Under the pieces are notes generated by a model that had not been told where the DNA came from, did no database searches, and was given only the letters and a program-made list of their open reading frames with translations. A stretch of DNA of 64,000 nt from Bradyrhizobium iriomotense (GTDB lineage: Bacteria > Pseudomonadota > Alphaproteobacteria > Rhizobiales > Xanthobacteraceae). This document shows, piece after piece, positions 8,513 to 16,468 of the stretch (position 1 is its first letter; each line of letters opens with the position of its first letter). The stretch is taken from positions 1 to 64,000 of the forward strand of contig NZ_JAFCJZ010000021.1 of NCBI RefSeq assembly GCF_018130765.1, read 5' to 3'. A program made the translations under genes and the position numbers.

Positions 8513-9025
8513 TCACCCGCCCTTCCCCAGATGCTCCAGCGCATCTTCCGCCCGCAGCGGCACCCGCGAGGCCTCGTTGTTGAGGTCGACGAGTTGCGTC
8601 AGAAGCCCCATCAGCGCCTTGCGATCGGCGGGCTTGAGCGGCTCCAGCATGCGCGCCTGGGCGCGCTCGACGGCGGGGATGATCTCGCGCAGGATCGCAG
8701 CGCCTGATTTCGTCAGATAGAGCAGCTTGATCCGCTTGTCCTCGGGTGCCGGCTTGCGCTCGATATAGTCCTTGGCCTGCAACCGCTCGATCACGCTGCC
8801 GAGCGTCGAGCGGTCGAAGGCGATCACCGCCGAGAGCCGGGTCGCGTCGATGCCGGGATGGGTGTGGATCGCGATCAGCGCGGCATATTGCACCGGCGTA
8901 AGGTCGAACGCCTTGCACTCCTCCATGAAGATCGAGACCGCGATCTGCTGCATGCGACGGAACAGATAGCCCGGCGCGGCATAGACGGCGTCGATCGTGA
9001 TGGGAGCGGCAGGCTTACTCGGCAT
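8513..9025 (-). CDS. MarR family transcriptional regulator
   Basis: Predicted 170 aa from ATG 9025 (the frame is open further upstream but only as low-quality sequence inside the isomerase gene). Winged-helix core: LTPVQYAALIAIHTHPGID (helices 2-3), DATRLSAVIAFDRSTLGSVIERLQAKDYIERKPAPEDKRIKLLYLT (recognition helix and wing with the DKR motif). MarR proteins of aromatic clusters usually repress until the aromatic or its CoA thioester binds. It overlaps the 3' end of the isomerase by 11 bases and is co-transcribed with it. Two similar 20-bp palindromes at 5453 and 9707 are the probable operators; the latter also lies upstream of its own operon, giving autoregulation. Confidence 0.9.
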   Translation of the reverse strand: MPSKPAAPITIDAVYAAPGYLFRRMQQIAVSIFMEECKAFDLTPVQYAALIAIHTHPGIDATRLSAVIAFDRSTLGSVIERLQAKDYIERKPAPEDKRIKLLYLTKSGAAILREIIPAVERAQARMLEPLKPADRKALMGLLTQLVDLNNEASRVPLRAEDALEHLGKGG

Positions 9026-9647
9026 CGGGCTGCTTCTCCGGCGCGGCACTGGCGAAGGCCGGCAGCGCCTTGGCGGCGGCCTCAGCCTGAAGCAGGCGCG
9101 GATAGGCCGACACGTCGACGCCGAAGCGGCGCGCGTTCGCGAGCTGCGGCACCAGGCAGAGATCGGCGAGCGTCGGCGCATCGCCGAAGCAGAACGGGCC
9201 CGCCTCGTTCTTGATCAACGTCTCGCAGGCCGACAGGCCCTCGCGGTTGACCCAGGCGGCCCAGTCCTGGACCTTCTCCTCGGCAAGGCCAAGCTCGCGC
9301 AGCCGCGCCAGCACCTTCAAATTCTGCACCGGATGGGTGTCGCAGGCGATCGCCAGCGCGAATGCACGCACCTTGGCGCGGCGCAGCGGATCCTTCGGCA
9401 GCAGCGGCGGATTGGGATGGGTTTCGTCCAGCCATTCGATGATGGCGACCGACTGGGTCAGCACTGCACCCGCATCGTTCTCCAGCGCCGGCACCAGGCC
9501 CTGCGGGTTGATGGCAAGATAAGCGGGCGCGCATTGCTCGCCCTTGCGCAAATGATGCGGCAGATGTTCGGCGCCAAGGCTCTTGAGGTTCAGCGCGATG
9601 CGCACGCGGTAGGCGGCGCTTGAGCGGAAATAGCCGTGCAGCTTCAT
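9015..9647 (-). CDS. Maleylpyruvate isomerase / zeta-class glutathione transferase
   Basis: Predicted 210 aa. N-terminal thioredoxin-like GST domain with the zeta signature in altered form: SSAAYRVRIAL (9-19), where zeta enzymes usually read SSC-x-x-RVRIAL; Ala replaces the Cys while both serines remain. NPQGLVPALE is the cis-Pro region, followed by an all-helical C-terminal domain (WVNREGLSACETLI). GSH-dependent maleylpyruvate isomerase converts the ring-cleavage product of gentisate to fumarylpyruvate; maleylacetoacetate isomerase is the alternative, but the neighbouring gentisate dioxygenase favours the first. It is divergent from that dioxygenase and followed by the MarR gene. Confidence 0.88.
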   Translation of the reverse strand: MKLHGYFRSSAAYRVRIALNLKSLGAEHLPHHLRKGEQCAPAYLAINPQGLVPALENDAGAVLTQSVAIIEWLDETHPNPPLLPKDPLRRAKVRAFALAIACDTHPVQNLKVLARLRELGLAEEKVQDWAAWVNREGLSACETLIKNEAGPFCFGDAPTLADLCLVPQLANARRFGVDVSAYPRLLQAEAAAKALPAFASAAPEKQPDAE

Positions 9648-9706
9648 CGGAACCCTCCCGGTTTTCTCGTTGCTTTGCAGCCGGAGCCGCCATTGACGCT
9701 ACAAAG

Positions 9707-9726
9707 ATTGTCAGTATGCTGTCAAT
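9707..9726. promoter_or_regulatory. MarR-type operator, site 2
   Basis: ATTGTCAGTATGCTGTCAAT: half sites ATTGTCAGTA and ATTGACAGCA agree at 8 of 10 places. It lies in the 109-base divergent gap, 60 bases from the isomerase start (9647) and 30 from the dioxygenase start (9757), so one bound dimer could control both. It is clearly related to the site at 5453-5472. Confidence 0.7.
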
Positions 9727-9756
9727 CTCAACGAGAACGACGACGGGAGCCGCGCC

Positions 9757-10797
9757 ATGGAAGCCGTGACCAAGACGCCGGAACGCGAGGCGTTTTACAA
9801 GAAGATCGACGGCGAAAATCTCACCGCGCTGTGGACGGTGATGAGCGATTTGATCACGCCGGAGCCGAAGAGCGCCTGCCGACCGCATTTGTGGAAGTTC
9901 GACGTCATCCGCGACTACATGACGGAGGCCGGCAAGCTCATCACCGCCAAGGAAGCCGAGCGACGCGTGCTGGTGCTGGAGAACCCCGGCCTGCGCGGGC
10001 AGTCCAAGATCACGACCTCGCTCTATGCCGGCGTGCAGATGGTGGTGCCCGGCGACGTCGCGCCCGCCCATCGCCACAGCCAGTCGGCGCTGCGCTTCGT
10101 GCTCGAAGGCAAGGGCGCGCACACCGCGGTCGACGGCGAGCGCACCGCGATGGAGCCCGGCGACTTCATCATCACGCCGTCGATGACCTGGCACGACCAC
10201 TCCAACGAGACCGATCAGCCGATGTTCTGGCTCGACGGTCTCGACATCCCGCTGGTGCAGTTCTTCGACTGCTCCTTCGCGGAAGGCTCCAAGGAAGACC
10301 AGCAGAAGATCACCAAGCCCGCGGGCGACAGTTTTGCGCGCTACGGCCACAATCTGCTGCCGGTCGATGTGAAGCGCAGCTCGAAGACCTCGCCGATCTT
10401 CAGCTATCCCTACGCCCACACGCGCGAGGCGCTGGAGAAGGCCAGGACGAGCCAGGAGTGGGACGCCTGCCACGGGCTGAAGCTGAAGTTCAGCAACCCC
10501 GAGACCGGCGATTTCGCCATGCCGACCATCGGCACCTTCATCCAGCTGCTGCCGAAGGGTTTTAACACCGCGCGCTATCGTTCGACCGATGCCACCGTGT
10601 TCTGCCCGATCGAAGGCAGAGGCCGGAGCAGGATTGGCGATGCGGTGTTCGAATGGGGCCCGCGCGATTTGTTCGTGGTGCCGAGCTGGCACTGGGTGAC
10701 GCACGAGGCGGATGAAGATGCCGTGCTGTTCAGCTTCTCCGATCGGCCGGTGCAGCAGAAGCTGGATCTGTTCCGCGAGGATCGCGGCAACGCCTGA
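9757..10797 (+). CDS. Gentisate 1,2-dioxygenase (bicupin)
   Basis: Predicted 346 aa, the family's normal size. N-terminal cupin with the Fe(II) ligands H105-R-H107 (PAHRHSQSALRFVLEG) and H146/H148 (MTWHDHSNE); the second cupin is degenerate (DLFVVPSWHWVTHE). The enzyme opens the ring of gentisate (2,5-dihydroxybenzoate) with O2 to maleylpyruvate, the substrate of the isomerase encoded divergently. Homologues acting on 1-hydroxy-2-naphthoate or 5-nitrosalicylate exist, so the ring substrate is inferred from context. No fumarylpyruvate hydrolase gene, which should finish the pathway, is present in the window. Confidence 0.9.
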   Translation: MEAVTKTPEREAFYKKIDGENLTALWTVMSDLITPEPKSACRPHLWKFDVIRDYMTEAGKLITAKEAERRVLVLENPGLRGQSKITTSLYAGVQMVVPGDVAPAHRHSQSALRFVLEGKGAHTAVDGERTAMEPGDFIITPSMTWHDHSNETDQPMFWLDGLDIPLVQFFDCSFAEGSKEDQQKITKPAGDSFARYGHNLLPVDVKRSSKTSPIFSYPYAHTREALEKARTSQEWDACHGLKLKFSNPETGDFAMPTIGTFIQLLPKGFNTARYRSTDATVFCPIEGRGRSRIGDAVFEWGPRDLFVVPSWHWVTHEADEDAVLFSFSDRPVQQKLDLFREDRGNA

Positions 10798-10803
10798 CGG
10801 TCT

Positions 10804-10882
10804 CGTAGGGTGGGCAAAGGCGCAACGCGCCGTGCCCACGTCTTCTAAATGGTGGGCACGCTTGCGCTTTGCCCACCCTACG
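10804..10882. repeat. Intergenic palindromic repeat, family D copy 1
   Basis: Starts CGTAGGGTGGGCAAAGGCGC and ends GCTTTGCCCACCCTACG, inverted copies, with inner GCCGTGCCCACG / GGTGGGCACG. A second copy is at 42075-42204. Here it lies between convergent genes and could act as a bidirectional transcription end. Confidence 0.85.
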
Positions 10883-10898
10883 GCAGCGGTGGATGCCG

Positions 10899-11723
10899 CT
10901 ACCGCCAGTGCAGCAGCCGCGTCTCCAGCCAGCCGATCACCTTTCCGACCGCCAGTCCAAACACCGACAGGATCACCACGCCCGCGAGCAGCTGATCGGT
11001 CTGCATCAGATTGCCGGCCTGGAGCACGAAGGCGCCGATGCCGTATTGCGCGCCGATCATCTCGGCGCTGACGACGAGCAACAGCGCCACCGACGCCGTG
11101 ATGCGGAAGCCGGCGAGAATCGCCGGCAACGCGCCCGGCCAGATCACCTTGCGCACGATGGTGGCAAAGGGAACGTTGAAGCTCTGCGCCATGCGGATGA
11201 GGTTGCGCGGCACCGCATCGACACCGCTATAGACCGAGATCGCGGTCGAGAAGAACACGCCCAAGGCAATGGTCGCGATCTTCGGCTCTTCGCCGATGCC
11301 GAGCCAGAGGATCAAGAGCGGCAGCAGCGCGATCTTCGGGATCGGGAACAGCGCCGAGATGAAGGTGATGCCGACACTGCGCGCTAGCCGCGACAGGCCG
11401 ATGGCGAAGCCGACGGCGACGCCCGCCACTGTCCCGAGCACCCAGCCGACACCGATACGCAGGAGCGAAGCGGACAGGTGCTGCCACAGCGCGCCCGAGA
11501 TCGCGAGCTGGTAGATCGCGCGCGCGATCGCAGAGGGTGTCGGCAGGAACAGCGCATTGACGAGCCCAGCGCTGCCGGCGGCCTGCCAGATCGCGATGAC
11601 GAGCGCGAGCGCGATCCAGCCGCCGAAGCGGCTCGAGGCGGGCACGAAGCCTGCGCCGCGGAAGCGGACGCGGCGCGTCGCTTCATCCTTCGAGGCCACA
11701 TCGCTCGCTGAGCGGTCAAGCAT
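10899..11723 (-). CDS. ABC transporter permease (NitT/TauT class)
   Basis: Predicted 274 aa from ATG 11723, which overlaps the ATPase stop (ATGCTTGA) and has GAGG 7 bases ahead; ATG 11744 is possible. Six predicted membrane segments and the BPD_transp_1 coupling region (EEPKIATIALGVFFSTAISVYSG, RNLIRMAQSFNVP, KVIWPGALPAILAGFRI) as in SsuC/TauC/NrtB. It is the inner-membrane channel of the importer whose ATPase and binding protein lie just upstream. A substrate cannot be read from the sequence. Confidence 0.9.
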   Translation of the reverse strand: MLDRSASDVASKDEATRRVRFRGAGFVPASSRFGGWIALALVIAIWQAAGSAGLVNALFLPTPSAIARAIYQLAISGALWQHLSASLLRIGVGWVLGTVAGVAVGFAIGLSRLARSVGITFISALFPIPKIALLPLLILWLGIGEEPKIATIALGVFFSTAISVYSGVDAVPRNLIRMAQSFNVPFATIVRKVIWPGALPAILAGFRITASVALLLVVSAEMIGAQYGIGAFVLQAGNLMQTDQLLAGVVILSVFGLAVGKVIGWLETRLLHWR

Positions 11724-12507
11724 GCTGGACCTCGCGCTCGGCATCGATCGCCTCGTTGCGGATCAGCGACCAGATCTGGTTCTGCAGCGCCAGCAGCTTT
11801 TCACGCGCGGCCGCTTCTCCGCGTTCGGCGCGCGTCATCGGCACGGTCACGACCTCGCGGATGCGCCCGGGCCGGCGCGACAGCACCACGATGCGGTCGG
11901 CGAGCCGCGCGGCTTCTTCGAGATTGTGGGTGACGTAGACCGCGCCCATGCCGCCATCGGCGAGGAGGCGGACGAAATCCTCCATCAGCAGCTCGCGCGT
12001 CTGCGAATCGAGCGCCGAGAGCGGCTCGTCCATCAGCAGGATCGCAGGCTTGACCGCAAGCGCGCGCGAAATGCCGACGCGCTGGCGCATGCCGCCGGAG
12101 AGTTGCTTTGGATAGGTCTGGCGAAAGTCGGTCAGCCCGGTGCGGCGCAAGGCGTCCTCGACCAGCGCGCGGCGCTGCGCGGCCGAGAGCTGGGTGTGCA
12201 GCAGCGGGAATTCGACGTTCTCCTCGACCGTGGCCCAGGGCAGCAACGCAAAATCCTGAAACACGAAGGTGAGCGGATTGAGACTGTCCGCCGGCGGCGC
12301 CCCGCGCAGCTCCGGCGCGCCGGAGGTCGGCTGCAACAGGCCGCCGAGGATCGACAGCAGCGTACTCTTGCCGCAGCCCGAGGGACCGACGATCGCCACC
12401 ACCTCGCCCGCACCGACGGTGAAGGAGACGTCGTCGAGCACGGCGAGATCGCCGAAGCGGTGGGTAATGTGGCTGGCGATCAGGTCCATTCTGTCTCGTC
12501 TATCCAT
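11716..12507 (-). CDS. ABC transporter ATP-binding protein (NitT/TauT class)
   Basis: Predicted 263 aa. Walker A GPSGCGKST (41-49), Q-loop VFQDFALLPW (82-91), signature LSGGMRQR (136-143), Walker B ILLMDEP (156-162) with D-loop SALD, and H-loop YVTHNLEEA. All residues for ATP hydrolysis are present. The family is the SsuB/TauB/NrtD group that energises import of sulfonates, nitrate, pyrimidine precursors and similar small organics. The start may be ATG 12507 or the next Met at 12489. A family C repeat separates it from the binding protein gene, but the gap is only 111 bases and the unit is likely one operon. Confidence 0.92.
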   Translation of the reverse strand: MDRRDRMDLIASHITHRFGDLAVLDDVSFTVGAGEVVAIVGPSGCGKSTLLSILGGLLQPTSGAPELRGAPPADSLNPLTFVFQDFALLPWATVEENVEFPLLHTQLSAAQRRALVEDALRRTGLTDFRQTYPKQLSGGMRQRVGISRALAVKPAILLMDEPLSALDSQTRELLMEDFVRLLADGGMGAVYVTHNLEEAARLADRIVVLSRRPGRIREVVTVPMTRAERGEAAAREKLLALQNQIWSLIRNEAIDAEREVQHA

Positions 12508-12511
12508 TTCT

Positions 12512-12613
12512 CCGTCGTTCCGGGATGATCCGAAGGATCAGACCCGGAACCTCGAGATTCTCAGGTGCGCAAGTGCGCACCATAGTTCTCGCTTCGCGAG
12601 CCCCGGAATGACG
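12512..12613. repeat. Intergenic palindromic repeat, family C copy 1
   Basis: CCGTCGTTCCGGGATGATCC at the left and GAGCCCCGGAATGACG at the right, plus internal GGATGATCCGAAGGATCAG. Related copies at 40540-40643 and, shorter, at 59410-59460. It sits inside a transporter operon, so it may set relative transcript levels there. Confidence 0.8.
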
Positions 12614-12618
12614 AAGGG

Positions 12619-13623
12619 TTAGTCCGCCTTCACATAGTCCTTGGCGATGATCGCGTCGGCGTCAAAGCCCTTGTCGGCAAAGCCCTGCTCCTGCAGCCAT
12701 TTGATCTGGTTGTCGACGTTCTTGACGTCGAGCTTGCCGTCGGGATCGATATAGGCGCAGTTGCCGACCACCTGCTCGACCGGCAGGTTGGTGTATTTCG
12801 CAATGATCTCCAGCAGCGGCTTCGTCTTGTCGTTGATCGGGGCGACGCCGTCCTTCATCGCGGCGAGGATGACGTCGTGATATTCGCGGTCGGCTTTCGC
12901 GAGCACGCCAAGGAATTTCGTCACCAGCGCCTTGTTGGTCAGCGTCTTCGGCGAAGCGAACACCGCGCCGAGCTGCCACGGCGTCTCGTCGCCGACCCAG
13001 CCCAGAAACTTCGCGCCGCCCTCGTCCATCAGTTTTCGCGCGGTCGAGATGGGGAGAAGCGCTGCATCGACGGTTTCGCCTTTCAGCGCAGCCGCCGCAT
13101 TCGACAGCGATTGCAGCGGCACGATCTTCACGTCCGCGAGCTTGAAGCCGTATTTGTCGGCGAGCAGGCCGAGCGAATAGTGAAAGGAGGAACCAACTTG
13201 CGTCATCGCCACGCGCTTGCCCGCGAGGTCCTTCGATGTCTTCAGGCCGGCCGCATAGGCGTTGTTGCTGGCGAAATAGCCGATCAGGGGATAGCCGGGC
13301 TTCTCGCGGCTCATGCCGCCGATCACCTTCAGCGTGCCCTTGCCGGCGAGATTGTAGAGACCGGCGGTGAAGGCGGTGACGCCGAAATCGACGTCGCCCG
13401 AGGTGGTCGCGACCGCGATCGGCTGCGCCGCATCGAAGAATTTCAGCTCGACGTCGAGACCGGCCTCGCGGAAATAGCCCTTGTCCTGCGCAATGAAGAC
13501 GGGCGCGGAGGAAGACAGGCGGAGCACGCCGACCTTGGCCTTCAGCGCATCCTCGGCCCGCGCCGTCCCCATCGCCATGATCGCCATCAGGCCAGCAGCT
13601 GCGAGCCGTACAATTCCGATCAT
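12619..13623 (-). CDS. ABC transporter substrate-binding protein (NMT1/SsuA-like)
   Basis: Predicted 334 aa with signal peptide 1-23 (MIGIVRLAAAGLMAIMAMGT, cut at ARA-E). Fold marks of the NMT1/SsuA family: KVGVLRLSSSAPVFIAQDKG, YFREAGLDVELKFF, GDVDFGVTAFTAGLYNLAG, AAAALKGETVDAALLP. The protein delivers an unknown small organic compound to the permease and ATPase encoded downstream. It follows the FAD oxidoreductase by 31 bases, which suggests that the imported compound is the substrate, or a precursor of the substrate, of that enzyme. Confidence 0.9.
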   Translation of the reverse strand: MIGIVRLAAAGLMAIMAMGTARAEDALKAKVGVLRLSSSAPVFIAQDKGYFREAGLDVELKFFDAAQPIAVATTSGDVDFGVTAFTAGLYNLAGKGTLKVIGGMSREKPGYPLIGYFASNNAYAAGLKTSKDLAGKRVAMTQVGSSFHYSLGLLADKYGFKLADVKIVPLQSLSNAAAALKGETVDAALLPISTARKLMDEGGAKFLGWVGDETPWQLGAVFASPKTLTNKALVTKFLGVLAKADREYHDVILAAMKDGVAPINDKTKPLLEIIAKYTNLPVEQVVGNCAYIDPDGKLDVKNVDNQIKWLQEQGFADKGFDADAIIAKDYVKAD

Positions 13624-13654
13624 CCCGTTTCCTCTCGTGTTCTCTTGCAGTCCG

Positions 13655-15022
13655 TTACAGGCCCTCGGGCACCACCTGGTCCCGCCCGATGAAGGCGCCC
13701 TGTTGTTTCAACGTTTCCTGCAATTTTTCAATGGGGATTTCGCGTGGAATCCGATTTCCGGAGAGCGCCAATGCGGCGGCGGAACCTGCCGCCTCGCCCA
13801 TCACGAAACAGGCACCGGAGACCCGCGCCGCCGACTGGCCCTCATGGGTCATCGAGGCGCAGCGGCCGGCGACCAGCAGATTGTCCACGCCCTCGGGCAC
13901 CAGCATGCGGTAGGGCAGTTCGTTATAGCCGCGGGATTCCGGGATCGGCGGGAAGGTGAAGACGACGTCGCCGGGAACGTGGGCCTCGATCGGCCAGCCA
14001 TTGACGCCGATGGAATCCTCGAACGAGGCGCAGCCGAGCACGTCCTCGCCGCTAAGCTGGTAGCCGCCCTTGATGCGGCGGGTTTCGCGGATGCCGAGCT
14101 GCGGCGGCAGGTCGACAATGTAGGATTTTTCAAAGCCCGGCACGGTGCTGCGCAGGAATTCGTACGCGGCGAGCGCCTGCTTGCGGCCCTCGATCTCGCC
14201 GCGGGTGAGATCGTCGGGCTCGACGCCGTTGATGGCGTAGCCGTCCTCGCGCGCCACTTGCGTAAAATTCACCCGCCACTCGATGCCGGACTTTTGCGGC
14301 CGCACGATCGCGCTCTTGCGCGGGAATGTGTGGGTGCCGGCGGCGAGCGCCTTCTCCATCAATTGCGGAATCGTGCGCCAGGCCTCGCCGGCCTTGTCAG
14401 GGTCGATACCGTTGAGACGCAGCATCATCGACGGATACAGCGGATGACCGTGCTCGTCGCCGATCTCGAACGGCGCACCGGCCCAGACGGCGAGATCGCC
14501 ATCGCCGGAGCAATCGATAAAAATCTCCGCGCGCACGGCCTGCCGGCCGGCCTTGGTCTCGACCAGCAACGCGTCGATGCGACGGTCGTCGCTCATCACC
14601 ACGCCGGCGCCGAGGGCATGGAAGAGGATGTGCACCCCGTGGCTTGCGAGCAGCTGATCGGCCGCGATCTTGTAGGCCGCGGTGTCATAGGCCTGGGCGA
14701 ACACCTTGCCGAGGATCAGGTGTGGCGTGTTAAGGCCATTGAGCAGGTCGATCCGTGCCAGCAGCTCGGACGCCATGCCCTGCACCAGCCGGTGCGCCTT
14801 GCCGTAGACATTGCCGTGCAGACCGCAGAAATTGGTGACGCCGGCGGCCGTGCCCATGCCGCCGAGGAAGCCGTAGCGCTCGATCAGCAGCGTCTTCCGC
14901 CCCGCGCGCGCCGCGGAGGCCGACGCCACAATGCCGGCCGGACCGCCGCCGAGCACGACGACTTCATATTCGCCGTAGAGCGGCACTTGGCGCGCTGGTT
15001 CTTCGATCGTCGTGGCCCGCAT
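13655..15022 (-). CDS. FAD-dependent oxidoreductase (FAD_oxidored family)
   Basis: Predicted 455 aa. N-terminal dinucleotide-binding site VVVLGGGPAGIVASASAAR with GGGPAG, then ERYGFLGGMGTAAGV, a CSGDGDLAVWAGAPFE second FAD motif and a C-terminal FAD contact (GRCASMTHEGQSAARVSGACFVMGEAAG). This is the poorly characterised FAD_oxidored family, whose members are flavoproteins of unknown or varied substrates and often sit beside transporters. First gene of the unit with the ABC importer and divergent from a LysR regulator (gap 15023-15134). A catabolic dehydrogenase or oxidase for the imported compound is a reasonable inference, nothing more. Confidence 0.85.
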   Translation of the reverse strand: MRATTIEEPARQVPLYGEYEVVVLGGGPAGIVASASAARAGRKTLLIERYGFLGGMGTAAGVTNFCGLHGNVYGKAHRLVQGMASELLARIDLLNGLNTPHLILGKVFAQAYDTAAYKIAADQLLASHGVHILFHALGAGVVMSDDRRIDALLVETKAGRQAVRAEIFIDCSGDGDLAVWAGAPFEIGDEHGHPLYPSMMLRLNGIDPDKAGEAWRTIPQLMEKALAAGTHTFPRKSAIVRPQKSGIEWRVNFTQVAREDGYAINGVEPDDLTRGEIEGRKQALAAYEFLRSTVPGFEKSYIVDLPPQLGIRETRRIKGGYQLSGEDVLGCASFEDSIGVNGWPIEAHVPGDVVFTFPPIPESRGYNELPYRMLVPEGVDNLLVAGRCASMTHEGQSAARVSGACFVMGEAAGSAAALALSGNRIPREIPIEKLQETLKQQGAFIGRDQVVPEGL

Positions 15023-15134
15023 GGCGCGTCCCTTCCCAAAATTCCTTTGCTTGGAGACGACTATGAATTAACGCGTAGCGGGCTACAATCCACCAAAATA
15101 CGCGATCAGCTTTCGCGAATCGAGAAAGGTGAAA

Positions 15135-16019
15135 ATGGACATCCTCGTGAACCTCCAGGCCTTCCTCGCCACCGCGGATGCCGCCGGCTTCTCTGCCGCG
15201 GCACGCAAGCTCAATGTCTCGACCTCCGTCGTCGCCAAGCGCGTCACGCAACTGGAGGCGCGGATCGGCACGCCGCTGTTTCACCGCTCGACCCGGCAAT
15301 TGCGTCTGACCGAAGCCGGCCAGCGCTACGTGCATCGCGCGCGCGGTGTCGTCACCGATGCCACCGACCTGCTGTCGCGCATGGGCGAGAAGGGCCACGA
15401 TCTCGTCGATCACCTGCGCATCAAGGCGCCGACCTCGCTGACGGTGGCGCGCCTTGCCGACGCCTTCAGCGCGTTCCAGACCCAGAACCCGCGATTAAAA
15501 CTCGAGATCGTGCTGATCGATCGCCCGGTCGATCCCGTGACCGAGGGATTCGACATCGCCATCGGTGCCTTCCCGCATTCCTTCGGCGGCGTAGTCGACG
15601 AGCCGCTGTGTCAGCTGAAGCGACTGCTCTGTGCCTCGCCCGCTTACCTGAAGAAGCACGGCACGCCAAAGCATCCCCGCGACCTCGTCGAGCACCGCTG
15701 CCTCAGTTTTTTGCCGACCGGACCGGAGTGGATTTTCGACGGACCGCGCGGCCGCATCAGCATCCAGGTCAGTCCATTGCTGTCCTCCAACGAAGGACAC
15801 GTGCTGGCGCGCAGCGCGATCGCCGGCAACGGCATCGCACTGATGTCATATTATCTCGTCGCGGATGCCTTGCGCGACGGCACGCTCAAGCCGGTGCTCC
15901 GCGACTTTCCGATTCCGGAATTGTGGGTGAAGGCCGCGATTCCGGAACGGCGCCGCAACGCAGCCGCAGTGCAGGCGCTTCTGACACTGCTGAAAACGTC
16001 ACTGGCACCGTCGCTGTAG
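15135..16019 (+). CDS. LysR family transcriptional regulator
   Basis: Predicted 294 aa from ATG 15135, with AAAGG 5 bases upstream; the GTG 6 bases earlier overlaps that site and is less likely. N-terminal winged HTH (ILVNLQAFLATADAAGFSAAARKLNVSTSVVAKRVTQLEARIGTPLF) and a periplasmic-binding-like effector domain from about residue 90. It is divergent from the FAD oxidoreductase / ABC operon with only 112 bases between, the standard layout for a LysR protein controlling its neighbour in response to the substrate. The effector is unknown. Confidence 0.9.
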   Translation: MDILVNLQAFLATADAAGFSAAARKLNVSTSVVAKRVTQLEARIGTPLFHRSTRQLRLTEAGQRYVHRARGVVTDATDLLSRMGEKGHDLVDHLRIKAPTSLTVARLADAFSAFQTQNPRLKLEIVLIDRPVDPVTEGFDIAIGAFPHSFGGVVDEPLCQLKRLLCASPAYLKKHGTPKHPRDLVEHRCLSFLPTGPEWIFDGPRGRISIQVSPLLSSNEGHVLARSAIAGNGIALMSYYLVADALRDGTLKPVLRDFPIPELWVKAAIPERRRNAAAVQALLTLLKTSLAPSL

Positions 16020-16042
16020 GCCGTGTCAATTGCGAGAGGGCC

Positions 16043-16119
16043 GTAGCCCGCATGAGCGAAGCGACATGCGGGGCTCTCGCGACAATCCCGGATATCGCTT
16101 CGCTCATCCGGGCTACGCG
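16043..16119. repeat. Intergenic palindromic repeat, family E
   Basis: GTAGCCCGCATGAGCGAAGC at the left pairs with GCTTCGCTCATCCGGGCTAC at the right, forming one long imperfect hairpin. Only one copy was noticed in the window. The remaining bases of the 16020-16192 gap look empty apart from the next gene's start region. Confidence 0.75.
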
Positions 16120-16192
16120 GTGTTCGCCGTGTCGCGCACCTGTCGCAACATGGCAGTTGCTCTCGCGTAACAGACCTGAGAGAAGGGCCGCC

Positions 16193-16465
16193 ATGGATTC
16201 GACATTCGTGAAATACGCATTCGCCGCCCTGACCGCTCTCGCGATCTCAACCACCGCCGCCTCGGCCGTGGAGCAGAACTGCCGCTTCATCCAGGCCAAG
16301 CCCGATCGCGAAGCCTGCTACAAGCGTCAGGAGGAAGAACTCGCGGCGAAGCGCAAGCCCGCCGCGCCGGCTAACGAGAGCAAGACGCTCGAAACGCTGC
16401 ACCAGATGCGGCAGGACGACGACGCCGTCTATCGCAGCATCAACAACATCTGCCGCGGCTGCTGA
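16193..16465 (+). CDS. Small secreted protein with conserved cysteines
   Basis: Predicted 90 aa. It is the true gene inside a much longer accidental open frame: ATG 16193 follows AGAAGGGCCGCC and begins a signal peptide (MDSTFVKYAFAALTALAIS, cut near ASA-V). The mature part has NCRFIQAKPDREACYKRQEEEL, a Lys/Ala/Pro stretch, and a C-terminal YRSINNICRGC, with four cysteines in all. No family recognised. It stands alone, convergent with the hydratase gene that ends 3 bases later. Confidence 0.7.
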   Translation: MDSTFVKYAFAALTALAISTTAASAVEQNCRFIQAKPDREACYKRQEEELAAKRKPAAPANESKTLETLHQMRQDDDAVYRSINNICRGC

Positions 16466-16468
16466 CGC

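Noticed and set aside
9082..10839. 585-codon frame antisense to gentisate dioxygenase
   Set aside because: Composition typical of an antisense shadow; its end even runs into the isomerase in a wrong frame.
13481..16465. 994-codon + strand open frame
   Set aside because: It runs antisense to the FAD oxidoreductase and out of frame through the LysR gene. Only its last 90 codons (from 16193) have a ribosome site, signal peptide and sensible sequence; that part is annotated.
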